This document shows, piece by piece, positions 1-6,863 of a stretch of 14,188 nucleotides of DNA; position 1 is the first letter of the stretch, and each line of letters begins with the position of its first letter. The notes beneath the pieces were generated by a model. It worked only from the letters and a program-made list of their open reading frames with translations. It had not been told where the DNA came from and made no database searches. The position numbers and the translations under genes are program-made. Source of the DNA: Chloroflexi bacterium 13_1_40CM_68_21 (GTDB lineage Bacteria; Chloroflexota; Limnocylindria; P2-11E); NCBI GenBank assembly GCA_001917735.1, contig MNEO01000081.1, positions 1 through 14,188 on the forward strand, read 5' to 3'.

Positions 1-1108
1 CGACGGCGCTCAGGCGTTGGCCTTGACGCAGGGACTCGCTCCGACGCTGCAGCGGCTGGAGCTGGATCTCTACGAGCTTGCCGAGTCTGCGCGGCGCACG
101 CCGGGCGTGGCCGAGGCGATCGGCAAAGGCGAACGCTCCATCGACGCGCTGCGCGGCCTTGCCGGTGGCGATGTCTTCGGTCGGACCGCCGACGCGTTCC
201 TCATTGCGCACGGCGACGTAGGCCAGGAGGGGTTCGAGCTGGGCCAAGCGGCGTTCGTCGAGGATCCCGCGCTGTTGATCTCGTGCGTCGGTCAGCGTCT
301 CCGCGCCTCCGGTGAGAGTCCGCGTGTGCGACACGCCCGTGTGCGGGCGCAGGCGGACGCGCTTGCCGAGCGCGTGCGCAGGCAGCTTGCGAATCGTCCC
401 GCCGATCTCGAGCGGTTCGAAGAGGTGCTCGCCGCGGCAACGAGCGCGGGTCCGCTGTCCGAGGAGCACAACTACTGGATCGACCGCGTCGCGCAGGCGC
501 ACGTCAACCGTGTCGCGCGGGCGTTCGGGGCGCGCCTCGTCGACGAGCACGTGCTGCGCTCGCCGGACGAGATCTACCTGCTCTACGCGGCGGAGGTGGC
601 GGGCGCGCTGCGGGAACCGCAGGATCTCGCCGGGCTGATCGCCGAGCGCGCCGCCCAGGTGCGTCGCTGGAGCACCCTGCGCCCACCGCGCACGCTCGGT
701 GCGCCTGAGGCGGCTCCTTTCCCGGTCACGCCGGGCGTCTCGCTCGCCCGGATCGACCTCGATCACACCGTCGCCCAGGACGACCCGCACGTCCTGAAGG
801 GCGTCGCGGCCTCACCTGGGACCGCGCGCGGGCCCGCACGGCTGCTCGCTGAAGGCGACTTCTCGAGGATGCAGCCGGGTGATGTCCTGGTCTGCCGCTC
901 TTCGAACGCGTCATGGGTCCCCGTCTTCACGATCGCCGCGGCGGTCGTCACCGAGGTCGGGGGCTCCCTGTCTCACGCCGCGGTCGTCGCGCGGGAGTTC
1001 GGCGTGCCTTGCGTTGTCGCGACCGGCGTGGCGCTCTCGACGCTCAGCGACGGCGAGATGGTCGAGGTCGACGGCTCGGCGGGCGTAGTCCGGCGACTCT
1101 CCGCTTAG
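1..1108 (+). CDS. PEP-utilising enzyme, C-terminal part (phosphohistidine domain), 5'-partial
   Basis: This reading frame is open to the left edge, so the gene starts outside the window; the TTG at 17 is only the first in-window start. About 363 residues are visible. The last 90 or so form the swivelling phosphohistidine domain of PEP synthase, pyruvate phosphate dikinase and rifampicin phosphotransferase: GDVLVCRSSNASWVPVF leads into the signature GGSLSHAAVVAREFGVPCVV, with the phosphorylated His near visible residue 320. The preceding 220 residues are helical and resemble the linker region of PEP-synthase-like proteins (SEEHNYWIDRVAQAHVNRV, then SPDEIYLLYAAEV). In the family this histidine carries phosphate between an ATP-grasp domain and the substrate. 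That ATP-grasp domain would lie upstream, so the substrate (pyruvate, an antibiotic, a phenol) cannot be decided. The stop overlaps the stop of the convergent MFS gene. Confidence 0.85.
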   Translation, partial: DGAQALALTQGLAPTLQRLELDLYELAESARRTPGVAEAIGKGERSIDALRGLAGGDVFGRTADAFLIAHGDVGQEGFELGQAAFVEDPALLISCVGQRLRASGESPRVRHARVRAQADALAERVRRQLANRPADLERFEEVLAAATSAGPLSEEHNYWIDRVAQAHVNRVARAFGARLVDEHVLRSPDEIYLLYAAEVAGALREPQDLAGLIAERAAQVRRWSTLRPPRTLGAPEAAPFPVTPGVSLARIDLDHTVAQDDPHVLKGVAASPGTARGPARLLAEGDFSRMQPGDVLVCRSSNASWVPVFTIAAAVVTEVGGSLSHAAVVAREFGVPCVVATGVALSTLSDGEMVEVDGSAGVVRRLSA

Positions 1109-2454
1109 CCCGCAGCTTCCTCCACGATCGGCTCCGCGTGCGCCACGCCGTGCCCCGGGAGCGCGAGGCTCGGGATCGCCGCGGCGAACGCGGCGGCCGC
1201 GAATAGGGCGAACAGCGCCCGCAGAGAGTCCACCGAGGTTTTCGGTCCGAGCGCGATCGCGATGGCGATCGAGCCGAGCATTCCGCCGAAGTACCGGCTC
1301 GTCGAGAACACGCCGGAGGCGAGCGAGGCGTAGCGCTCGGGAACGGCCTCGACGGCAGCAAGGCGCATCGACGGGAAGGTGAAGGCGAGACCCACGCCGG
1401 CGATCGCGAGCGTCGCGATCAGGAGCTCGAGCGGAAGCTGCGCGGCTGTGAGCGCGAGGGGCAGCAGTCCTGCCGCGAGCAGCAGCGCCCCGGCGAGCGT
1501 CGGCCAGCGCGGACCGTAGCGATCGGCGGCGCGTCCACCGAGCGGCGCGAACACGATCGATCCGCCAGAGAAGGCCGCGAGCGCGATGCCGCTCCGCACG
1601 CTCGCCCCGGCGAGAGCGACCGGAAGCGCGAGCAGCGTCCCGTACATCGCGAGGTTCTGGAAGCTCACGGTCGCGCACGCTGCCGCGAAGGCGCGGACGC
1701 GGAACAGCGACGGCGGGAGCACGGGATCCGGTTGAGCGGACTCGTACCGCGCCAGCGCGAACGCCGCCGGAACGAGCGCGGCCCCGATCGCGATCGTGGT
1801 GAGATCGATCGTGCGGCCGAGCGAGGTGAGGACCCACGCGGCGGCGAGGAGCAGCGCGCCGAGCGCGACCGCACCCGTCAGATCGAAGCGGGCGGTGACG
1901 TGCGGAGGTCGCGAGGGAATGACCCGCCAGGCGAGCGCGAACGCCGCCACGCACACCGGCACGTTGACCAGGAAGATCCAGCGCCAGTCGACGGCCGCGA
2001 GGAACCCACCCACGAGTGGCCCGACCGTCGCCCCCAGGCCGGCCGCGGCGCTGACGATCCCGAACTCCGCGCCGCGACGACCGCTCGGCAGCGCCTCGCG
2101 AAGCAGGCCGAGCCCGTTTGGAACGAGCGCGGAGGCCGCGATCGCCTGTTGCAGGCGGAACACGGCGAGCAGCACGAGCGAGGTGGACACCGCCGCGGCG
2201 GCCGACGCGAGTGCGAAGTACACGAGCGCGCCGAGCATCACGCGCCGCCGGCCGAGGCGATCACCGACGCGACCGGCGATCGGCTGCAGCGAGGCCATCG
2301 CGATCAGGTAGGACGTGACGATCCACGATGTCGCCGCGACATCGACCCCCAGATCGCGCGCCACCTGGGGAAGCGCGACGACGATCATCGTGGAGTTGAG
2401 CGGAACGAGGAGATTGCCCATCGCGACCGAGATCGCCAGCCAGCGCGATGTCAC
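1105..2454 (-). CDS. MFS transporter, DHA2 (14-TM drug exporter) type
   Basis: Predicted 449-residue inner-membrane exporter of the major facilitator superfamily. Family marks, counted from the chosen start, are motif A (GRVGDRLGRR, 61-70), the antiporter motif C (GLGATVGPLVGG, about 139-150) and the DHA2-like DWRWIFLVNVPV (156-167). Hydrophobic segments run through almost the whole chain. The TM1 motif that normally reads LDxTIVNVALP is LNSTMIVVALP here, so the conserved acidic residue is Asn20. I chose the GTG at 2454 because it lies 10 bases after the stop of the upstream methyltransferase-like gene. The in-frame ATG at 2517 would add 21 Arg/Trp-rich residues inside that gene. No clear Shine-Dalgarno is visible, so expression by coupling is likely. 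Family members export drugs or metabolites by proton antiport; the substrate here is unknown. It is the last gene of the minus-strand block. Confidence 0.88.
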   Translation of the reverse strand: MTSRWLAISVAMGNLLVPLNSTMIVVALPQVARDLGVDVAATSWIVTSYLIAMASLQPIAGRVGDRLGRRRVMLGALVYFALASAAAAVSTSLVLLAVFRLQQAIAASALVPNGLGLLREALPSGRRGAEFGIVSAAAGLGATVGPLVGGFLAAVDWRWIFLVNVPVCVAAFALAWRVIPSRPPHVTARFDLTGAVALGALLLAAAWVLTSLGRTIDLTTIAIGAALVPAAFALARYESAQPDPVLPPSLFRVRAFAAACATVSFQNLAMYGTLLALPVALAGASVRSGIALAAFSGGSIVFAPLGGRAADRYGPRWPTLAGALLLAAGLLPLALTAAQLPLELLIATLAIAGVGLAFTFPSMRLAAVEAVPERYASLASGVFSTSRYFGGMLGSIAIAIALGPKTSVDSLRALFALFAAAAFAAAIPSLALPGHGVAHAEPIVEEAAG

Positions 2455-2464
2455 GGGCGCGATC

Positions 2465-3052
2465 TTAGGTGGCGCGGCGACCCAGGAGCGGGACCAGCAT
2501 CCCCACCTTGCGCGCATACGCGTCGTAGGCCGGACCCAGCTGCTCGCCCAGGAGCCGTTCCTCGGTGCGCGCGCGGATGTAGAGGATCGGCAGGACCACG
2601 AAGAACGTTCCCGCGACGAGCAGGAGATTGCCCGTCGCGAGGCACGCGCCGATCAGGTGGACGAGCAGCCCGGTGTAGATGGGGTGACGTACGAGGCGGT
2701 ACGGACCGGTGCGCACGACCTCGTGATCGGCATGGACCTCGAGCTCGAGGTCGTAGTGCCGACCGATCGCGACGATCGCCCAGAGCGCGAACGCGATACC
2801 CCCGATGCCGAGCACGAGACCGAGCCACACGATCTGCTCGGACGGCTCGAGCGAGGGGCCCGGCCGGAACCAGATGACCGCGTACGGCACCCAAAAGAAG
2901 TACGGGGCCCACTGCGCGATGCCGCTCGCACGCTGCACGGACGGACCACGGCGTTCGCGGCCACGGGCTCGGGCCACCTGCGCCACGAGCATGAACACGG
3001 CGAACGAGCCGATGAGGATCGCGGAGACGGCCGCCTCACTGATGCCCGTCAC
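2465..3052 (-). CDS. Isoprenylcysteine carboxyl methyltransferase-like membrane protein
   Basis: Predicted 195-residue integral membrane protein of the ICMT/PEMT-like methyltransferase group. It has about five hydrophobic segments (roughly 8-25, 46-62, 73-96, 127-140, 143-159). The conserved C-terminal core is RTGPYRLVRHPIYTG (114-128), followed by EERLL (164-168) and AYDAYARKVG. In the family, RHPxYxG and the Glu-Arg pair bind S-adenosylmethionine at the membrane surface. Bacterial members rarely act on prenylated proteins, and their substrates, probably lipids or small molecules, are mostly unknown. The GTG at 3052 overlaps the upstream DUF72 stop as GTGA, a typical coupled junction. The longer in-frame ATG at 3169 would add 39 low-complexity Arg-rich residues entirely inside DUF72, so I reject it. 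The MFS gene follows 10 bases downstream. Confidence 0.85.
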   Translation of the reverse strand: MTGISEAAVSAILIGSFAVFMLVAQVARARGRERRGPSVQRASGIAQWAPYFFWVPYAVIWFRPGPSLEPSEQIVWLGLVLGIGGIAFALWAIVAIGRHYDLELEVHADHEVVRTGPYRLVRHPIYTGLLVHLIGACLATGNLLLVAGTFFVVLPILYIRARTEERLLGEQLGPAYDAYARKVGMLVPLLGRRAT

Positions 3053-3771
3053 GCCAAGAGACCGCGCAGCCGCTCCGCGGAAAGCGCGTTCGAGCCGTCG
3101 TCGTCGTGGCGGAAGTACGCGTACACGTCCGTGCCCGCCGCGACGAGCTCGCGTAGTCGCGCAGCCCATGCCTCGACCGCCTCGTCCGGGTAGCCGGATC
3201 TGTTGCGTAGCCGCACGTAGGCGAACGGCGCGGTCCCGCCGAGCGTCTCGACCGGCGAGGGCGCCCGCTCACCTTCGGCGTGCACGAGCGCGACGCCGAC
3301 CGTCCGCAGGAGTTCGTAGACCTCGTCGACGTACCACGACGTATCGCGTACCTCGAGCGCGGAGCGAACGTCCCGCGGGAGCGAGGCGAGGAACCCCGCC
3401 AGGCGATCGTCGTCGCGCTTCAGCCACGGCGGCGTTTGGAAGAGGATCGGACCGAGCTGCTCGCCCAGCGGGCGCGCCCTGTCGAAGAAGAGCGGCAGGG
3501 TCTCCGCCGGATCGCGCAGCTGCCGGTAGTGCGTGATCTGCTGCGACGCTTTGAGCGCGAAGAGAAAGCCGGGCCTCGTCGCTTCCTTCCAGCCGGCGAT
3601 GTTCTTCTCCGTGGGCAGGTGATTGAACGTGTAGTTCACCTCGAGCGTGCTGAAACGAGTCGCGTAGTAGCGCAGGAAGTCCGCGGACTTCGTTCCTTCG
3701 GGATAGAACTTCGGCTTCCAGCTCGCGTACGACCAACCCGATGTGCCAACGAAGGCTCGTCCCTCAGGCAT
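3049..3771 (-). CDS. DUF72 (YecE-like) protein
   Basis: Predicted 240-residue soluble protein of the DUF72/YecE family, a TIM-barrel-like fold with no established enzymatic activity. Recognisable landmarks are the N-terminal FVGTSGWSYASWKPKFYPEG, then STLEVNYTFNHLPT, the FLFALKASQQITH strand, LGPILFQTPPWLKRD, SALEVRDTSWY, and the terminal VYAYFRHDDDGSNALSAERL. The length matches full family members. I chose the ATG at 3771 because it starts directly before the conserved GTSGWSY block. It overlaps the stop of the upstream Na/Pi-type gene by 8 bases (ATGCCTGA), suggesting coupling. A further in-frame start at 3792 would lengthen the overlap without adding conserved sequence. The 3' end overlaps the methyltransferase-like start. 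DUF72 genes often sit in mixed housekeeping operons, so this context gives no strong functional clue. Confidence 0.92.
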   Translation of the reverse strand: MPEGRAFVGTSGWSYASWKPKFYPEGTKSADFLRYYATRFSTLEVNYTFNHLPTEKNIAGWKEATRPGFLFALKASQQITHYRQLRDPAETLPLFFDRARPLGEQLGPILFQTPPWLKRDDDRLAGFLASLPRDVRSALEVRDTSWYVDEVYELLRTVGVALVHAEGERAPSPVETLGGTAPFAYVRLRNRSGYPDEAVEAWAARLRELVAAGTDVYAYFRHDDDGSNALSAERLRGLLA

Positions 3772-5380
3772 CGTGCTGGCCGAGGACCGCATAGGCGATG
3801 CCGGTGATGAGCGAGTTCGCGCGCTTCAGCGAAGCAAGGAGATCGAGGTGGATGCTCGAGGTGTCGATCGATTCGCGCAGGCCCTCGTGCAGCCGCTGGA
3901 TATGGGCCTGGCGGAGCTGGCGCTCCATCACGTTGACGACACTCTTGTGGCGGATCACCTTGTCGGCGACCTCGCGGTCGCCGGAGGCCAGCGCGCCCAT
4001 CGCGAGCTCGAGGTTATCGACGACCTTGGCGTGCAGGTCGGCGATCTCGCGCCAGCCCTGCGCCGAGAAGACGTGGTTCCCCCGGATCTTCTTCTCGGCG
4101 AGCTCCATGAGGTTCTTGTCGATCACGTCGCCGATCTCTTCGAGGTTCACGATGACGAAGATGAGCGCGGTCTCGCGCTCGGCCTGCTCCTCGGTCAGCG
4201 CCTGCTCGCGGAGCTTCACGAGGTACTGCTTGATGTCCTCCTCCAGCCGGTCGATCAGATCGTCGCGCGCGATGACCTCGCGCATGAGGGCTTCGTCGTT
4301 GCGCTCGAGGACGAGCAGCGTCTCGCGCAACGACTGGAGGACGATGTCGCCCATGCGCAGCACCTCGCGGAGCGCCTGCCCGAGCGCGACCGCCGGGGTG
4401 TCCAGCACGGCCGGGTTGAGGTAGATCGCCCCGAATTCGGCCCGCCGTCCCTCCGGGATCAACCTCGTGATGACGTCGGCCGCGATGCCGGCGAATGGGA
4501 GAAAGAGGAGCGCGAGCGCGACGTTGAAGATCGTGTGCGCGTTCGCGATCTGCCGCTGCACGTCCGGCGCGGTCACGCGCACGAGATCCGCGAACGGGCC
4601 GATGAACGGAAAGAAGATCACGACGCCGATCACCTTGAAGGCCGCGTGCGCCGCGGCCACCCGCCGCGCTTCCGCGTTTTGGCCGACGGCGGCGAGGACC
4701 GCGGTCGCGGCGGTGCCGATGTTCGCGCCGAGGATGACCGGGATCGCGCCGACGAGCGGCATGAGTCCCGCCGACGCGAGCGATAGCGCAAGGCCGATCA
4801 CGGCGGCGCTCGAGCGAACGAGCGCGGTGAAGATCGCCGAGAAGAGAGCCAGCACGAGCGGCTGGCCGGTGAGGGCACTCAACAGATCGGCGACGAGCGC
4901 GCTCGAGGCGAGCGGCGCGGTGCCGTCGTGAATGAGCTTCATGCCGAGGAAGAGGAAGCCGAAGCCGAGGATCGCCTGCCCGACGTAGCGCACGGTCCCC
5001 TTGCCCGAGACGTAGAGCAACCAGCCGCTGAACACCACGAGCGGCGAGAGCTCGAGGAGATCGAACGCCAGGAGCTGCACGGTGACCGTCGTGCCGACGT
5101 CCGCGCCGAGGATCACGCCGATGGTCTGTCGCAGCGTCAGCAGCCCGGCCGACGCGAACCCGACGAGCATCACCGTGGTCGCGCTCGAGGACTGCAGCAC
5201 CGCGGTGACGCCCGCGCCAACGAGGAGCGACTTCACGCGGTTGCCGGTTAGGGTGGAGAGGACGTGTCGCAGACGCGTGCCGGCGGCACGCTGCAGGCCC
5301 TCGCCCACGAGGCGCACGCCGTAGAGGAGCAGCGCGGTGCCGCCGAGCAGCGCGAAGAGGACGAGGTTCGCTTCGCTCAC
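3764..5380 (-). CDS. Na/Pi-cotransporter family protein with C-terminal PhoU-like domain
   Basis: Predicted 538-residue membrane protein of the Na+/phosphate cotransporter (NptA/YjbB, SLC34-like) family. The membrane part (1 to about 305) has the two inverted repeats of the family. Repeat 1 holds QSSSATT (63-69) and GADVGTT (92-98). Repeat 2 holds RSSA (189-192), where QSSS is expected, and GANIGTAAT (218-226). The C-terminal 330-530 is helical and charged, resembling PhoU (REVLRMGDIVLQSLRETL, VNLEEIGDVIDKNLMELAEKKI); in the family this part is cytosolic and probably regulatory. Such proteins move phosphate with sodium, and some bacterial versions act in phosphate export. Direction cannot be told here, and no Pho box was recognised. 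The GTG at 5380 is the only sensible start, immediately before the first membrane segment. No well-spaced Shine-Dalgarno precedes it; a GAGG lies 15 bases upstream inside a small inverted repeat. It is followed by overlapping DUF72. Confidence 0.9.
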   Translation of the reverse strand: MSEANLVLFALLGGTALLLYGVRLVGEGLQRAAGTRLRHVLSTLTGNRVKSLLVGAGVTAVLQSSSATTVMLVGFASAGLLTLRQTIGVILGADVGTTVTVQLLAFDLLELSPLVVFSGWLLYVSGKGTVRYVGQAILGFGFLFLGMKLIHDGTAPLASSALVADLLSALTGQPLVLALFSAIFTALVRSSAAVIGLALSLASAGLMPLVGAIPVILGANIGTAATAVLAAVGQNAEARRVAAAHAAFKVIGVVIFFPFIGPFADLVRVTAPDVQRQIANAHTIFNVALALLFLPFAGIAADVITRLIPEGRRAEFGAIYLNPAVLDTPAVALGQALREVLRMGDIVLQSLRETLLVLERNDEALMREVIARDDLIDRLEEDIKQYLVKLREQALTEEQAERETALIFVIVNLEEIGDVIDKNLMELAEKKIRGNHVFSAQGWREIADLHAKVVDNLELAMGALASGDREVADKVIRHKSVVNVMERQLRQAHIQRLHEGLRESIDTSSIHLDLLASLKRANSLITGIAYAVLGQHDA

Positions 5381-5388
5381 GATCGGGG

Positions 5389-5459
5389 GAGGCTACCTCA
5401 GGGTCATGCAAATGACCCTGTAAGTACAGGCCGGGCGGGAGCCCGGGTCGTACCTCAGG
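5389..5459 (-). promoter_or_regulatory. Structured leader with overlapping inverted repeats before the Na/Pi gene
   Basis: This intergenic stretch holds several exact inverted repeats. The main one is CAGGGTCAT/ATGACCCTG (5399-5407 and 5412-5420; 9 bp stem, 4-base loop). CCTGTA/TACAGG (5417-5430, 2-base loop) shares four bases with the main stem, so both cannot form together. CCGGGC/GCCCGG (5431-5446) and GAGG/CCTC (5389-5399) flank them. A 9-base direct repeat TACCTCAGG occurs at 5394-5402 and 5451-5459. The layout could be a protein operator or a switching mRNA leader for the gene starting at 5380. No run of T follows any stem on the minus strand, so it is not a clear intrinsic terminator. 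The repeats are seen; the function is inferred. Confidence 0.45.
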
Positions 5460-5460
5460 C

Positions 5461-6546
5461 TTATCGCGAGGTGACTGTGAGCGTCGCCCTCCCGGATGTG
5501 CCGCCGCCGAGCACGACGACACCGATCTCGCCTTCGGTCGTCGGCGCGGCGAACCCGATGCGCGCGGTGCCGGAGCTGTCGGTGACAGCGGAGCCAATCG
5601 CGACGACACCGACCGACAACGTCACCTGAACACCGGCCTTGGGGCCGATCGCGTCGCGGAAGTAGATCGCCGCGACGACCTGCTGGCCGATACGGACGCT
5701 GGTCTGGTTGAGCGCTACGGTGAGCGTCGGTTCGGCGACGCTGGTCGTCTGGCTCACCACGACCGAGACCTTCTGCGTCGTCTCGTTGCCCGCGCGATCG
5801 CGCGAGACCACGCTGATGGTGAGCGGTCCCGCGGCGGCCTGGATCGAATCCGAGAAAGCGCCCTCGGGAGTGGGGACGACGGTGTGGCCGTTCACGGTGA
5901 CCGTCGCTCCCGCTTCGGTCGATCCCTCGACCACGAAGCCCTTCGCGTCGAGCACGTCACCCGCATTCGGGCGCGAGATCGTGACCGTCGGCGGAGTCCG
6001 ATCGAGAACCACCGTGTATGAAGACGACGCCACGACGTCCCGAGCGCCGATGAGGGTCACGCTGATCGCGTTCGGGCCATCCCGCAGCGTGAGCGCCACG
6101 TTGAAAGCTCCGCTCGGATCGAGCGGATCGGTCTTCACGAGCGCGCCGTTGACGACGACCTGGAGGCTCCGATCCGGCTGAATGGCGAACGCCGGCACGC
6201 GTCCCGAGAGCTTGAGCTGCGGTTCGCGCGTGTACGCCGGGAGCGCGTCGACCACCGGGGCGGCGCCAACGCTCGTGCTCCCACCTGCGGGAAGCTTGAG
6301 ATCGCTCCGACCCTGAAGCAGGGGGACCGAGGTCTGAAAGGACGCGACCAGCTGCTCGAACCCCGCGGCAACGCCGCCGAAAAGACGAGGCAGCGCCAGG
6401 AGCGCGGCGATGGCGAGAGCGACGACTAGAGCGACGTCGATCACGCGCGGCCGAGCCCGACGTGGGACGCCCGCTCCCCGCGCGACCGCCCTATAGCGGT
6501 CCCGGGAGATCGGGGCTCTGCGGCGCCCACCCAGACGAGTGATCAA
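5461..6546 (-). CDS. Membrane-anchored protein with bacterial Ig-like domains
   Basis: Predicted 361-residue extracytoplasmic protein. An Arg-rich N-terminus (1-34) precedes one hydrophobic segment (about 35-57, VIDVALVVALAIAALLALP) that should anchor it, with the rest outside. After a low-complexity stretch come beta-rich repeats. Residues about 108-183 and 184-265 look like Glucodextran_B/Big-type modules, with two copies of a VxVNG turn (VVVNGALV, VTVNGHTV), TPPTVTISRPNAGD, VEGSTEAGATV and SRDRAGNETT. Residues 273-361 look like an invasin/Big_1-type module (GVQVTLSV, TDSSGTARIGFAAP). No catalytic domain is visible, so it is probably a structural or binding surface protein. The TTG at 6546 has a GAGG about 13 bases upstream; GTG at 6444, directly before the membrane segment, is an alternative. 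The Na/Pi gene follows after 80 bases and may belong to a separate unit. Confidence 0.75.
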   Translation of the reverse strand: MITRLGGRRRAPISRDRYRAVARGAGVPRRARPRVIDVALVVALAIAALLALPRLFGGVAAGFEQLVASFQTSVPLLQGRSDLKLPAGGSTSVGAAPVVDALPAYTREPQLKLSGRVPAFAIQPDRSLQVVVNGALVKTDPLDPSGAFNVALTLRDGPNAISVTLIGARDVVASSSYTVVLDRTPPTVTISRPNAGDVLDAKGFVVEGSTEAGATVTVNGHTVVPTPEGAFSDSIQAAAGPLTISVVSRDRAGNETTQKVSVVVSQTTSVAEPTLTVALNQTSVRIGQQVVAAIYFRDAIGPKAGVQVTLSVGVVAIGSAVTDSSGTARIGFAAPTTEGEIGVVVLGGGTSGRATLTVTSR

Positions 6547-6863
6547 TGGCTCGGGTCGTCCTCGATCTGAAGATAGGGCTCGCTTGTATGGATCCGGCGT
6601 GCTCGGCCCGTATCAAAGCGAAAGGGCGCCGGCCTCACGGCCGCCGCCCTCCGCTGGTGGGTGGGATGAGGGGCTAACAGTTTCAGCGCGCGTTATGGAG
6701 TAAACGCGCGCGCCTGGCGATTGTTTCGTCCTCCCCGGACAGTTTAGGCGCGCCTGACCGTCCGCGCCGGACTGTACCCCGGCCTTCTAGGGGTGGCAAG
6801 TCCTAACAATCATGACCTTCGGCACAGAGGGGCCCAACTCGGCGCTTGTGCCAAACTCGGGTC
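6547..6863. other. Divergent intergenic region with inverted repeats
   Basis: About 300 bases between the minus-strand Ig-like gene and the plus-strand citrate synthase; no convincing gene was found. It should hold both promoters, but no clear -35/-10 pair stands out; TAACAAT at 6804-6810 is at best a weak -10. Three palindromic structures are visible: a 12 bp stem with one mismatch at 6623-6650 (AGGGCGCCGGCC/GGCCGCCGCCCT, loop TCAC), an exact 9 bp stem at 6686-6711 (GCGCGCGTT/AACGCGCGC, 8-base loop), and the 10-base palindrome AGGCGCGCCT at 6746-6755. On the minus strand the first stem is followed by TTTCGCTTTG, a poor T tract. Confidence 0.5.

Noticed and set aside
1732..2877. Long plus-strand open frame opposite the MFS and methyltransferase-like genes.
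   Set aside because: The product is almost all Arg, Asp, Glu, Gly and His without any fold signature. This is the usual shadow of high-GC codon use; the minus-strand genes show clear families.
3743..4786. Long plus-strand and alternative minus-strand open frames over the Na/Pi gene.
   Set aside because: Repetitive charged products without domains; the Na/Pi frame carries the conserved motifs.
6623..6650. Intrinsic terminator at the GC-rich stem.
   Set aside because: The stem is strong but the following T-rich stretch on the minus strand is interrupted, and no gene on that strand lies upstream to be terminated.
6546..6677. Small plus-strand frame of 43 codons starting ATG at 6546, upstream of citrate synthase.
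   Set aside because: It overlaps the Ig-like gene start, contains the 6623-6650 inverted repeat, has an Arg/Pro-rich low-complexity product and no ribosome site.
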